A stretch of DNA of 64,000 bases from Ammoniphilus resinae (GCF_017873965.1 NZ_JAGGKT010000002.1:348312-412311), one strand, 5' to 3'. Positions 52,425-61,265 are shown, counted from the stretch's first letter. The notes: generated by a model from the letters alone, not told the origin. A program made the numbers and translations.

Positions 52425-53765
52425 CTACAATGCCCTGGATAAAAGATCCATAATGTGAACAGCCTCCATCTGACCATCCAATCCTGCGCGGTGAATCCCC
52501 TGTTTCATTTGCAATAAACAACCTGGATTTGATGTGACGATATAATGGGCTTTGGTATTTTTTACATGCTCCATTTTGTCATCCAGAATATCCATCGACA
52601 TGTCAAAGTTGGTTAAATTATAGATTCCTGCAGATCCACAACAACTGTCAGCATTTTTCAACTCAACAAATTCAACTCCTGGAATACTGCGGAGTAGACT
52701 ACGCGGTTGGTTTCGCACACCTTGACCGTGAGCCAAGTGACATGAATCCTGATACGTGATACGGGCATTCAATGGCTTGTTAAAGGTAAGCGGAGGAAGT
52801 TCTGCCAACAGTTCATTCGCATCCCTTACCTTGGAAACAAAACGAAGTGCCCTTTCCATCCATTCCGGATCATCATGGAACCAATGATGGTATTCTTTCA
52901 AAGCTGCTCCACAACCCCCGGCATTGTTCACAATGTAATCCACGTTTGCCTTTTCAAATGCCTCGATGTTCCGCTTGGCCAATTCCACTGCACCTGGCAT
53001 CTCTCCTGAATGGGCATGTAGCGCTCCACAACAGGCCTGCTCCTCTACAAAATAGATTTCACATCCTGCTTTACTAAGTAGTTTAGCTGTTGCCTGGTTT
53101 GTTTCATAAAACATGACATCCATGATACAACCAGTAAACATCCCAACCGTATATGCTTTGTTCCCTTCAGGATTCATTCTTGTTTGTCGGGATTTTCTTT
53201 CCCGTGGGGAGGCAATTTGGTCCACCGCTTGTTGCATTTCAGCCATCTCCCGGGGCAGAATACGCATTAACCCCGTTTTTGCTGCCAAAGATTGTAGTCC
53301 ACTAGCCTGCGCGGCCCATAAGGCCGTTCCCAGTAGCTTCATTCGTTTCGGATGTGGAAACAACTGTTTAAAGACCAAATTTTTAACGAAGACATGTTTA
53401 GGATTAGTTTGTTTTTCATTTTCCACGACGACTTCCCGTGCCGTTTCAATCAGACTTCCGTATGGTACACCTGCTGGACAAGCAGTTTCGCAGGCGCGGC
53501 ACCCTAAACAGGCAAACATATTTTTCTCGAACTCCGCATCAATGGGCAGCTGTTCTTTGGCGACACCTTTCATCAAAGCAATACGTCCACGAGGACTATA
53601 AGACTCCAAACCAGTCTGTCGATAGGTCGGACAGGCCGGAAGGCAGAATCCGCAATGCATACAGTTTAAGATTTCATCCATGTTAAACTTAGATAACAGA
53701 CCGTTTTTTGTTGCATTCGATTCACATGCTGGCTTGAAATCTTCCAGTTTCATTTCTGCACTCAT
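52425..53765 (-). CDS. glcF: Glycolate oxidase iron-sulfur subunit
   Basis: 446 residues. Two 4Fe-4S sites (CMHCGFCLPACPTY and CLGCRACETACPAG) and two CCG domains (FTGCIMDVMFYETN, QACCGALHAHSGE, SCCGSAGIY). It passes electrons from GlcD to the membrane quinone pool. The start overlaps the end of glcD by 4 bp (ATGA), so the two are coupled. A separate glcE gene is absent, as in other Bacillales. Confidence 0.92.
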   Translation of the reverse strand: MSAEMKLEDFKPACESNATKNGLLSKFNMDEILNCMHCGFCLPACPTYRQTGLESYSPRGRIALMKGVAKEQLPIDAEFEKNMFACLGCRACETACPAGVPYGSLIETAREVVVENEKQTNPKHVFVKNLVFKQLFPHPKRMKLLGTALWAAQASGLQSLAAKTGLMRILPREMAEMQQAVDQIASPRERKSRQTRMNPEGNKAYTVGMFTGCIMDVMFYETNQATAKLLSKAGCEIYFVEEQACCGALHAHSGEMPGAVELAKRNIEAFEKANVDYIVNNAGGCGAALKEYHHWFHDDPEWMERALRFVSKVRDANELLAELPPLTFNKPLNARITYQDSCHLAHGQGVRNQPRSLLRSIPGVEFVELKNADSCCGSAGIYNLTNFDMSMDILDDKMEHVKNTKAHYIVTSNPGCLLQMKQGIHRAGLDGQMEAVHIMDLLSRAL

Positions 53766-55210
53766 TTTTTCACCACCAATCTTCGGCGAGTGCTGCTTGG
53801 GAACATCTTTCCAGGGTTCATAATGTTATTCGGATCGAAAGCCTCTTTTATCCGCTTCATTAATTCAATTCCACCTTCTCCAACTTTTAGGTGGAGATAA
53901 TTCATTTTTGCAGCACCAACCCCATGTTCTCCCGTAATCGTACCGCCAAGCCGTAAGGCTGCTTCGAATATCTCTGCAAACGCCTGCTCAACACGATGAA
54001 TTTCTTCTTGATTCCGCTCATCTGTCATACAAGTAGGATGTAGATTCCCATCCCCTGCGTGGCCGAAAGTACAAATATCAACCTGGTATTTCTCCGCAAT
54101 GCGTTCTACTTCCTGAACGATTTCTGCCAATCTAGAACGGGGAACAGTGGCATCTTCAAGAATGGTGGTTGGGCGCAAGCGGGACAATGCAGACAAAGCA
54201 GCTCTACGGGCAGCCAACAGTTTTGCCCCTTCTTCTAATGTATCTGCCACTTTCACTTCGACTGCCCCTTCTTGCTTGGCAATCTCGGCGATTTTCTCTA
54301 TGTCCCTTACAACGACATCTTCAGGTCCATCTTGCTCGATTAAAAGCATGGATTTCATATCTAAAGGCAAATTAAGCTTGGCAAAATCATCGACCACTTT
54401 CATCGTCCCTTGGTCCAAAAATTCCATAGTAGCAGGTACAATTTTATTGGCAATGATTTTTTCAACCGTTTTAGCGGCATCGACAAGGTTTGCGTAATAA
54501 GCAACTAAAGTCCGCTTGGTCTCGGGCAGTGGAACAAGCTTCAAGGTAATTTCCGTGACAACGGCCAAGGTTCCTTCGGATCCAACAAGTAAGCGGGTCA
54601 TATCATATCCCGCTACGTCTTTCACATTTTTACCACCACAACGCATAATTTCACCGGTTGGAAGAACATATTCCAGCCCCATGATATAGTCCTTTGTTAC
54701 CCCGTATTTTAACCCGCGCATTCCGCCAGCACATTGTGCCATATTGCCACCAACAGTCGAAATCCGCATGCTGCCTGGATCCGGTGGATAAAATAAACCA
54801 ACAGCCTCTACTGCACCATGTAAATCTGCTGTCACTACGCCTGGACCAATGGTAGCGGTTAAATTTTGTTGGTCAATTTCATAAATTTGATTAAACCGAT
54901 TCATGTTAAGCACTATTCCACCATGAACAGGAATGGTACTAGCGGCAAGATTCGTTCCCGAACCGCGAGGAACAATCGGGATGAGATGTTCGTTTGCGAG
55001 CTTAAGAATTTCCGCCACTTCCTGCGTTGTTTGCGGTATAATTACCGCATCTGGCATCGATTGAAAGATTGGGGTTGCATCATAAGAATAGGCATATAAT
55101 TCATTCGGACTATCCAAATACCATTTTTCCCCAACAATCGAAATAAATTGCTGCTTCAATTCAGGCGTAATTAACGTTTCCTTCTTCACTTCACTCTGTA
55201 TGTTTTCCAA
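53762..55210 (-). CDS. glcD: Glycolate/lactate oxidase FAD subunit
   Basis: About 482 residues. FAD-binding type 4 domain (IPIVPRGSGTNLAASTIP, GGNMAQCAGGMRGLKYG, EGTLAVVTEITLKLV) and C-terminal substrate domain with FGHAGDGNLHPTCM and ITGEHGVGAAKM. It oxidises glycolate or D-lactate. TTG at 55208-55210 follows GGGGTG by six bases; a GTG at 55219 is also possible. The pair lets the cell use 2-hydroxy acids. Confidence 0.92.
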   Translation of the reverse strand: MENIQSEVKKETLITPELKQQFISIVGEKWYLDSPNELYAYSYDATPIFQSMPDAVIIPQTTQEVAEILKLANEHLIPIVPRGSGTNLAASTIPVHGGIVLNMNRFNQIYEIDQQNLTATIGPGVVTADLHGAVEAVGLFYPPDPGSMRISTVGGNMAQCAGGMRGLKYGVTKDYIMGLEYVLPTGEIMRCGGKNVKDVAGYDMTRLLVGSEGTLAVVTEITLKLVPLPETKRTLVAYYANLVDAAKTVEKIIANKIVPATMEFLDQGTMKVVDDFAKLNLPLDMKSMLLIEQDGPEDVVVRDIEKIAEIAKQEGAVEVKVADTLEEGAKLLAARRAALSALSRLRPTTILEDATVPRSRLAEIVQEVERIAEKYQVDICTFGHAGDGNLHPTCMTDERNQEEIHRVEQAFAEIFEAALRLGGTITGEHGVGAAKMNYLHLKVGEGGIELMKRIKEAFDPNNIMNPGKMFPSSTRRRLVVKK

Positions 55211-55410
55211 TATGTACACCCCAACTTTCTACAATTCAGGTCATCTGATGATTACCTTGAGTCTATCATATTAGAAAAAAGTTGTATACGATGAACTAGG
55301 TGGTCTTAAAAAAGAAACGTAGTTTTTCCACAACCTACCAGTGACAAGTTATTCTTGTTATGATAAATTAATAGTCGTCCTCTTGCTTCAGTGTTTAGGC
55401 AACATGTTTC

Positions 55411-55440
55411 TTGACAGGACGGGGAAAAATATCGTAAGAT
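55411..55440 (+). promoter_or_regulatory. Promoter of the tRNA/6S cluster
   Basis: Perfect TTGACA at 55411-55416 and TAAGAT at 55435-55440 with 18 bp between them, 17 bp before the tRNA-Arg gene. Confidence 0.75.
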
Positions 55441-55457
55441 AAACATGCTTTTAATTT

Positions 55458-55536
55458 GCGCTCGTAGCTCAGCTGGATAGAGCGGTGGTTTCCGGTACCA
55501 CGTCTGCCGGGGGTTCGAATCCCTCCGAGCGCGCCA
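55458..55536 (+). tRNA. tRNA-Arg (anticodon CCG)
   Basis: Acceptor GCGCTCG/CGAGCGC, anticodon stem GTGGT/ACCAC with loop TTCCGGT, T-loop TTCGAAT and encoded CCA. Reads CGG codons. A good promoter precedes it. Confidence 0.95.
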
Positions 55537-55550
55537 ATAACATACATATC

Positions 55551-55725
55551 GCTCCTGCGATGTGCGTGGCATCTTTATTGTTTCGAACCTTAGATGTATA
55601 ACGGGATTCTAATATTTAGTCTAGGACACTGTGCCCTACCATGGGGTTAGTGGAGCAGATTGTGCAGAAACCCACCTGCGAGAGCGGGTTCATGAAACAA
55701 ATTGGTGTTACGGCATAGGCGGGGT
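55551..55725 (+). ncRNA. Probable 6S-like RNA
   Basis: The ends pair over a long, interrupted rod: CCTGC (55554-55558) with GCGGG (55719-55723), ATG with CAT, a following run of about nine pairs including G-U, then GTTTC with GAAAC, leaving an open centre and a terminal hairpin AACCC...GGGTT. Length (about 175 nt) and rod shape fit 6S RNA, which binds RNA polymerase. It lies between tRNA-Arg and tRNA-His. Open frames across it are antisense artefacts. Confidence 0.5.
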
Positions 55726-55739
55726 TTATATTTTATCAT

Positions 55740-55816
55740 GGCGGTCGTGGCGAAGTGGTTAACGCATCGGATTGTGGCTCCGACACTCGTGGGTTCGATT
55801 CCCATCGATCGCCCCA
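55740..55816 (+). tRNA. tRNA-His (anticodon GTG)
   Basis: Extra 5' G (-1), acceptor GCGGTCG/CGATCGC, anticodon stem TCGGA/TCCGA with loop TTGTGGC, T-loop TTCGATT and CCA. The -1 G is the hallmark of histidine tRNA. Confidence 0.95.
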
Positions 55817-55824
55817 TTAAAAAT

Positions 55825-55900
55825 GCTGGTGTGGCACAGTTGGTAGCGCACTTCACTCGTAATGAAGGGGTCGGAGGTTCGAGTCCTCTCACCAGCACCA
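55825..55900 (+). tRNA. tRNA-Thr (anticodon CGT)
   Basis: Acceptor GCTGGTG/CACCAGC, anticodon stem CTTCA/TGAAG with loop CTCGTAA, T-loop TTCGAGT and encoded CCA. It reads ACG codons. Eight bp after tRNA-His, so cotranscribed. Confidence 0.95.
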
Positions 55901-56115
55901 TTTATATTCGTTCCTCCAACGTCGATTCATCTCCTTGCTGGAACGAGATCGTTGTACCCGAAGGGTGCACCATTAGTAGTTATTCTGACTACGTCGAATT
56001 TTCACCTTGCTAGAATAACATCAGTAGTCCTCGAAGAGGGCACCATCTGAAAGCAATCCTACTACGTCGAGTATTCATCTCGCTGGTTTGCAATCGTTGT
56101 CCTTTAGGGCACCAT
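55897..56115 (+). repeat. Three tandem units starting at the tRNA-Thr CCA end
   Basis: Units begin with ACCAT at 55897, 55969 and 56042, with a fourth start at 56111, giving periods of 72, 73 and 69 bp. Each holds ACGTCGA, then TTCA..CT.GCTGG, and ends in a small hairpin plus GGGCACCAT or GGGTGCACCAT. No gene seen. Confidence 0.6.
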
Positions 56116-56215
56116 CTACGTTGATATGTTACATAAATCCAACCCTTGTATATCAAGGGTTTTTCTTTTTATCCCACTCACTTGTTGGTAAACCCGAGCA
56201 GCAAGCATCTAGCAA

Positions 56216-56500
56216 CTTGAAGATCTTTCATCCCTATTTTTTCCTGTGATTGATCTTCATCGCGCCTTTGAAGTTCAATCCTTCCTTCTCTTTGCCCTTG
56301 ATTGATATTCATCCAGCCTATGAAGTTCAATCCTTCCCTATTTTTTCCTGTCAATGATCTTCATCGCTCCTATGATGTTCAATCCTTCCCTATTTTTTCC
56401 CATGATTGATCTTCATCGCGCCTTTGGAGTTCAATCCTTCCTTCTCTTTGCCTTTGATTGATATTCATCCAGCCTATGAAGTTCAATCCTTCCCTCTGGA
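56216..56500. repeat. Five 52-bp tandem hairpin repeats
   Basis: Copies start at 56248, 56300, 56352, 56404 and 56456, exactly 52 bp apart; a partial unit precedes them. Each has inverted arms of the type GATTGATCTTCAT and ATGAAGTTCAATC around 7-8 bases, then a CTTCC-rich linker. Variants follow the order A-B-C-A-B. No gene in 56111-56510. Confidence 0.8.
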
Positions 56501-56510
56501 CTTTTCTCCT

Positions 56511-57308
56511 CTATTTTTTTCTAGCGATAAAACTTAAAAAAGGAATAAACCCAAAAAACCTTCCATCTTCAACTCTTTGTGAAGCTTCCGCTTTCAGTGC
56601 CTTGGCAGTTTCCTCACTGATTTGACCAAATTCAACAAGCCGTTCGATCCCCCGTTCGAGAAAATTAACCATATAATCGGGTTTTGTTGCTAAGTAACCG
56701 TAGCTTTGAACAACCAAATTATCAAAGCCCATCGACGAGATAAGTGCAGGAAGCCTGCGTACCAACCAGATGTCATAGCAATTATATTTCTTCATAATTT
56801 CAATACAGGCTTGGAGTGGATCATGCTCCCCAATCGCTACAGATCTAAGGCTGTAGTCTCCATCAAAGATGACCAGTTGGCCACCTTTTTTCAGGACGCG
56901 ATAGGCTTCGCGTAAAAACAGCTCCGGGGAAGAAACATGGCATAAAACGGTGTGAAAGACAACAGCATCAAAACTCTCACCCGGGAAAGGAAGTGATTTC
57001 CCGTCGCCGACTAGATAAGTTATATTTTCATTTTGAGTTAAAGACTTCGCTTTCTCTACAAAAATAGGGGACGGATCAATTCCAATGACCTCTATTCTAT
57101 CTCGTTGTTTAGCAAGCTCACGTGTAATTGCCCCAGTCCCGCACCCCACATCCAAAACCCGCATTCCATCCACCCATTTGACTTCAGACAAATACGTATT
57201 AATTATTTGTTTCATATGGGGATCCGCAGCTCTGATTTCCAAGCTATTACTCAATTTTAATTGGACATCCTCATTTAATTCAGAGATGTTTGTGTATGGA
57301 TCTGACAT
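56511..57308 (-). CDS. Class I SAM-dependent methyltransferase
   Basis: 265 residues. Motif I VLDVGCGTGAITRELA, acidic VIGIDPSP, LPFPGESFDAVVFHTVLCH and LKKGGQLVIFDGDY show the UbiE/Methyltransf_11 fold. The substrate is not evident. GAGGAGG lies before the ATG. It is 31 bp downstream of a MmgE/PrpD gene in the same direction and could share a transcript with it. Confidence 0.85.
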   Translation of the reverse strand: MSDPYTNISELNEDVQLKLSNSLEIRAADPHMKQIINTYLSEVKWVDGMRVLDVGCGTGAITRELAKQRDRIEVIGIDPSPIFVEKAKSLTQNENITYLVGDGKSLPFPGESFDAVVFHTVLCHVSSPELFLREAYRVLKKGGQLVIFDGDYSLRSVAIGEHDPLQACIEIMKKYNCYDIWLVRRLPALISSMGFDNLVVQSYGYLATKPDYMVNFLERGIERLVEFGQISEETAKALKAEASQRVEDGRFFGFIPFLSFIARKK

Positions 57309-57338
57309 GATACCTCCTCAGAATAACTAAAGTAAACA

Positions 57339-58679
57339 TCACGAAAACACTGTCGATACATTTTCCACATCTTCAAGATTCATTATCGTGTCTGCAATGT
57401 CTTTCGCCTGTTTCTCAGATATGACCTTCCCCGCAAGCCCTAGGAATTTTCCTCTTAATTCTAGCTCACCCGCTGGATTTTCTGGATCCCCTTTGGGCGC
57501 ATGAGTTTCTTTCGTCAATTTCGTCCCATCAGCATAATGCACGGTAACCCGCGAAGGCCATAAATTGGGGTAAAGAGCATCAAGCGCAGGGTCTACTCGT
57601 AAATTCACTTTTTCCGTCAGGCGACGAATCTTTGGATTAAAAAGGTTTTCTTCCGTAAATTCATCCAGACCTGTTTTCCCTTTTACAAGCATCAAAGCAG
57701 CCGCATAAGGCAAACTGAATTTCGATTCAAACACCGAGCGTGGGTCTGGCTTATCCGTAATATTCAAAGCGACTTGATAGGTTTCTACCACCACTCGCTC
57801 TACTTCCTCTATTTTTGAACCGTTCTCCCGGAATATCTCCTGCACACAGTCAAGGGTAGGATGGATATGCCTACAGCAAGAATGGATTTTATAAGTGTTT
57901 TCCATAATCTTATATCCTTCTCCAAGCCGATGAAATAAAAGTTCCTCCTTCACCTCTTTAACCAATCCCGCAAAAAAACCGCGGCGTCCCTCCAAGATCT
58001 GGCTTGCAGCGGTAAACTGTTGTTTGGCCAGAGCAGCAGCGAGCAGACCGTTACTGCAAGCCTTCGCAGGATGAAGCTGTTTGCTCATCGCCCCATCTTC
58101 AATAAATTCCCACAATCCCGCAGCTTGCGTACCGGCGCTCCCCAATGCATGGACCATCTCATCCACAGATAGACCCAATAGTTTTCCAACGGCTACGGTC
58201 GCCCCAAACGTCCCTACCGTACCCGTGGTATGGAAGATTTCATAGTGGGAAGGGCTGACTGCTTCCCCAATCCGAATAGCGACTTCAAAACCAAGTGCCA
58301 CTGCTTCTATTAACTCCCGTCCGGTCGCCTGTTTCCATTCAGCCACAGCAAAAGCTGCTGGAATAATTGACGCGCCAGCATGGAGAATAGAAGCCTTGTG
58401 TACATCATCCAATTCAAGAATATGGGATGCTCCCCCGTTAATAAGAGATGCGTAGTGGACCGATGTCTTCTCAAAAGTGACAAAATTAGTTGATTGGGGC
58501 AACCCTCCAAAAGTATTTAATGTTTCCGAAAGGATCTTAGCGGGTTTTTCCAGCCCCCCTGCAATGGCCGAGCCTAACCAATCGAGAATGGCCAGTTTTG
58601 TTGCCATAATGGCATCTGCAGACATTTGTTCATATCGATGCGAAATCACATATTCTGAAAATCTGCGTGAAAATGTCAT
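57339..58679 (-). CDS. MmgE/PrpD family protein
   Basis: 446 residues. DWLGSAIAGGLEKPAKIL, ASHILELDDVHKASILHAGASIIPAA, GFEVAIRIGEAVSP, and KQLHPAKACSNGLLAA are conserved in 2-methylcitrate dehydratase PrpD, MmgE and related itaconate or citrate-like dehydratases. No prpB/prpC genes adjoin it, so the substrate is unknown; family members also include cis-aconitate decarboxylase. Confidence 0.9.
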   Translation of the reverse strand: MTFSRRFSEYVISHRYEQMSADAIMATKLAILDWLGSAIAGGLEKPAKILSETLNTFGGLPQSTNFVTFEKTSVHYASLINGGASHILELDDVHKASILHAGASIIPAAFAVAEWKQATGRELIEAVALGFEVAIRIGEAVSPSHYEIFHTTGTVGTFGATVAVGKLLGLSVDEMVHALGSAGTQAAGLWEFIEDGAMSKQLHPAKACSNGLLAAALAKQQFTAASQILEGRRGFFAGLVKEVKEELLFHRLGEGYKIMENTYKIHSCCRHIHPTLDCVQEIFRENGSKIEEVERVVVETYQVALNITDKPDPRSVFESKFSLPYAAALMLVKGKTGLDEFTEENLFNPKIRRLTEKVNLRVDPALDALYPNLWPSRVTVHYADGTKLTKETHAPKGDPENPAGELELRGKFLGLAGKVISEKQAKDIADTIMNLEDVENVSTVFS

Positions 58680-58781
58680 CGTTCCTCCCCTTCCTGATCC
58701 AAGTCTGTTATGTAGTTCCTACTCATTTTAGCATAATTTTTAGAATATATTAATAATTTTATAAAACAAATGTAATAGGCA

Positions 58782-58813
58782 TAAAAAAAGCAACTATTTA
58801 ACCCAATAGCTGC
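58782..58813 (-). terminator. Terminator after the predicted selenoprotein gene
   Basis: On the minus strand GCAGCTATT pairs with AATAGTTGC (one G-U), followed by seven T. Confidence 0.85.
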
Positions 58814-58842
58814 AAGATTGACTGTAATGAACCGAAATTTTC

Positions 58843-59415
58843 TTAACGAATAAGTTTTTCCAACTCTTTAATTGTAGGGAGGTCTTTAAAATGGTTAACC
58901 TGAATGGTTCCGTTTTCTCCCTGGTAAGAAGGGATCGTCCAAATCTTTTGATCCACAGCCAATTGAAAGTCCGCCATAACTTGCTTTATATACGACGGAT
59001 TCTCAAGTGCTCCCTCAAATGCAGCTGGACTTAGTCCTACTTTTTTTGCAATCTGAGATAAAATCTTTTTATCCTCAACAGACTCGCTATTTTGCCAAAT
59101 CGCCTCAAAAATGGCTTGCTGATAAGCTTCATATACTCCTTGTTCTTTCGCATACTTCCCGCCAACATGCGCCAAAAATGTTTTAGCCTTTTTATTGGGA
59201 GGTTGTATTTGCAATCCTAGCTGATCCAAGAGTGTTTGAAGAAACTTTTTCGCATTTTCCCCGTATCCCTCGGGCTTTGCAGGTGGATGTGCATCTGCAG
59301 GCATCTCCCAGGCTCTCCAATCCAATATTCCCCCTTCTTTTGCCAACGGTTTTAGAGACACCGTCTCCGTATAGCAAAATGGTCAGTTATAGTCAAAGAA
59401 GATGGTTAAGTTCAT
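58843..59415 (-). CDS. Predicted selenoprotein: DsbA/FrnE-like thiol oxidoreductase
   Basis: 190 residues if TGA at 59383-59385 is read as selenocysteine. ATG 59413-59415 follows GAGGGAG by five bases and gives MNLTIFFDYN-Sec-PFCYTE, i.e. the DYxCPFC active site of DsbA/FrnE-type oxidoreductases with Sec for the first Cys (position 11). The rest is a normal DsbA fold: helical insert, then KIWTIPSYQGENG with the cis-Pro loop. A stem-loop 20 nt after the TGA fits a bacterial SECIS. Read without recoding, the gene would start at GTG 59361 and lack its active site. Cytosolic, no signal peptide. Sec genes selABCD are not in the window. Confidence 0.8.
59346..59370 (-). promoter_or_regulatory. Candidate bacterial SECIS element
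   Basis: After the TGA, 14 bases lead to GGAGAC-GGT-GTCTC, a 5-6 bp stem with a GGT apical loop; ACGG and CCGT close an outer stem. Loop G lies about 20 nt after the TGA, inside the range seen for SelB recognition. Confidence 0.7.
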
Positions 59416-59465
59416 TTTTTCTCCCTCTCTATCTTATTTTGAACACAAGATTTCACCAATTATTA

Positions 59466-59654
59466 TTATTCACAGGCCACCCCGTCGTGATTCCCATCCA
59501 ATCGGTGGTCCCCATAACCCGCACGGACTGAGGCTTCCATAAATGCAGTGGCTTCTTCACTGTTTGCAAAATCCTTACAATCCTTATCATTTGCGAAATC
59601 TTCTTTCGTCCACTTTTCCTCATACTTCTTCTCCATCCATAAAATCTTTTTCAC
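59466..59654 (-). CDS. Excalibur calcium-binding domain protein
   Basis: 62 residues. The second half has the excalibur pattern NDKDCKDFANSEEATAFMEA..GDHRLDGNHDGVACE, with a DxDxDG-like calcium loop and paired Cys. Such domains occur at the ends of secreted nucleases and surface proteins; here it is free and has no signal peptide. GTG 59652-59654 is the most upstream start but its ribosome site is weak. It is 50 bp upstream of the selenoprotein gene on the same strand. Confidence 0.75.
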   Translation of the reverse strand: MKKILWMEKKYEEKWTKEDFANDKDCKDFANSEEATAFMEASVRAGYGDHRLDGNHDGVACE

Positions 59655-59864
59655 TCCATTTTACACCAATCTTTTCCCGGTTTGCTTAGACGACTCACTT
59701 CTCTATTCGAAGAAATTTCCCCATCTTTTGAAACCTAAAATAAGGCAGAAACGCATTTCAATTGCAAAAACTCCTTCACAATTTTGTCACATGATGCTAC
59801 TATGGTTCTAACTAAACATACCGTGTTTTTTAGATAGATAATGTAATACTTGGGAGATGTTCAG

Positions 59865-61265
59865 ATGAAACCACAACCGATTAGTCAACCAAACCTGCCA
59901 CCCCTCTCTATGAAATCAAGATTGATTCATTTACGAGGGTATTTTCTTTTTTCCTTAGCTTTGCTTTATGTTTGTTTTGTCATCACAGAAAAGATTCCGG
60001 CTTCTTTAGTCATCACATTAACCTGGATGACGTTTATTATTTCCCTGCCCTTTATGTCTAAATTACCGAGATTATTAACGATCATCATGCTAACCCTAGG
60101 GCATGTTTTATTTTTTATCTATGGCGGAGATTTTCAGTATTGGCAGGATGCTCTTTTTCAAAGTTTACCTTTTGTAGCTTTGTTCGTTTCGGTTCCATTG
60201 CTTTCGATTCCCCTTCGGGTGGGTGGGTACATCGAATTTATTGTTACCTTGATGCATCGCTTTAAAGAGCGGCCAGTCTTTATGCATGGTGTGGCTTCCT
60301 TATGTTCGTTCCTACTATCCTGTTTTATGAATCTGGGTTCCATTCGAATTATGGATGATCTGTTTGGCAAAAGCTTTCAGCATAATCAGGATCGTTTTGT
60401 AAAAGCCGTGATGCAGGGTTTTTCCTTATCAGCCATGTTTTCACCTTATATTGCAGGGGTTGCCATTGTTCTTTATTTGCTTGAAGTACCGATCATATCA
60501 TTTTTGCTATTGGGGATCATTCTGATTTTACTAGGCGTAGCTGTATCCATTATCTTAACCTATATGGATACGCGTAATTCAGAAGAAATACATTCGAAAA
60601 CAGATACGGTTGAGGGAAAAGCGGACCTTCGAATAGGCGGGCAATTACTCATTGCTTTTATAGCCCTATTTATGACCATTATTTTAGTAGATCATTTTTT
60701 GCAGATTAATCTGGTCATCATCATTAGCTTAATCGCTTTTACCTTTCCATTTTTATGGACAATACTCATCAAAAAACAAAGACAATTACCTGATCAATTA
60801 AATAATTATCGCAAACAGGTTATTCCAAATGTACACAATGAATCGGTCATGATTGTTTCGGCATCCTTTTTTGCCCAGATGGTTCGATTGACTCCGTTTC
60901 CAGATTATTTAGGGGAAGGATTTGCTCTAATCAATCATTTTTCCTTGGTTCTAACGCTAGTTCTAATGCTTGCTTTGATTCTAGGACTATCTGTCCTTGG
61001 TGTTCATCAAATCCTTCCTATCACAATTTTTGCCAGTCCTTTTTTTGCTGAAGGTATTGGCTTACAGCCGGTGTTATTAGCGCTTGTATTGGCTACTGGC
61101 TGGGGAATGTCAAGTTTAATGGCACCGATCTCAGCTTTAAATATCTTATCCACCCAGTTATTTAGGCTATCCTGGCGGCAATTGGTAAGCTGGAATGTGC
61201 GGTTTGTCTGCGCCGTTTCGTTATCGGTTATTTGTACAGTTTACCTGCTTCATTTCATCATCTAA
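59865..61265 (+). CDS. Polytopic membrane protein, ion-transporter-like
   Basis: 466 residues, about twelve helices in two halves. Features such as MNLGSIRIMDDLFG and GWGMSSLMAPISALNILSTQ resemble the ArsB/NhaD/citrate ion-transporter superfamily, but I cannot name a family. ATG 59865 follows GGGAG by eight bases. It is 18 bp upstream of an EamA exporter gene. Confidence 0.72.
   Translation: MKPQPISQPNLPPLSMKSRLIHLRGYFLFSLALLYVCFVITEKIPASLVITLTWMTFIISLPFMSKLPRLLTIIMLTLGHVLFFIYGGDFQYWQDALFQSLPFVALFVSVPLLSIPLRVGGYIEFIVTLMHRFKERPVFMHGVASLCSFLLSCFMNLGSIRIMDDLFGKSFQHNQDRFVKAVMQGFSLSAMFSPYIAGVAIVLYLLEVPIISFLLLGIILILLGVAVSIILTYMDTRNSEEIHSKTDTVEGKADLRIGGQLLIAFIALFMTIILVDHFLQINLVIIISLIAFTFPFLWTILIKKQRQLPDQLNNYRKQVIPNVHNESVMIVSASFFAQMVRLTPFPDYLGEGFALINHFSLVLTLVLMLALILGLSVLGVHQILPITIFASPFFAEGIGLQPVLLALVLATGWGMSSLMAPISALNILSTQLFRLSWRQLVSWNVRFVCAVSLSVICTVYLLHFII

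Noticed and set aside
55306-55901. Two minus-strand ORFs over the tRNA genes (55306-55572 and 55647-55901)
   Set aside because: They are antisense to tRNAs; the GLEPPTPSLR-type sequence is a well-known false ORF produced by tRNA complement.
55897-56115. Integration (att) site of a mobile element at tRNA-Thr
   Set aside because: The downstream units do not repeat the tRNA 3' sequence beyond GCACCA, and no integrase gene is present.
56216-56500. CRISPR array
   Set aside because: The whole 52-bp unit repeats; there are no unique spacers and no cas genes.
59383-59385. The in-frame TGA as a nonsense mutation making a pseudogene
   Set aside because: It falls exactly on a redox Cys, the rest of the frame, ribosome site and terminator are intact, and a SECIS-like stem-loop follows. 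A sequencing or mutation origin remains possible but is less likely.
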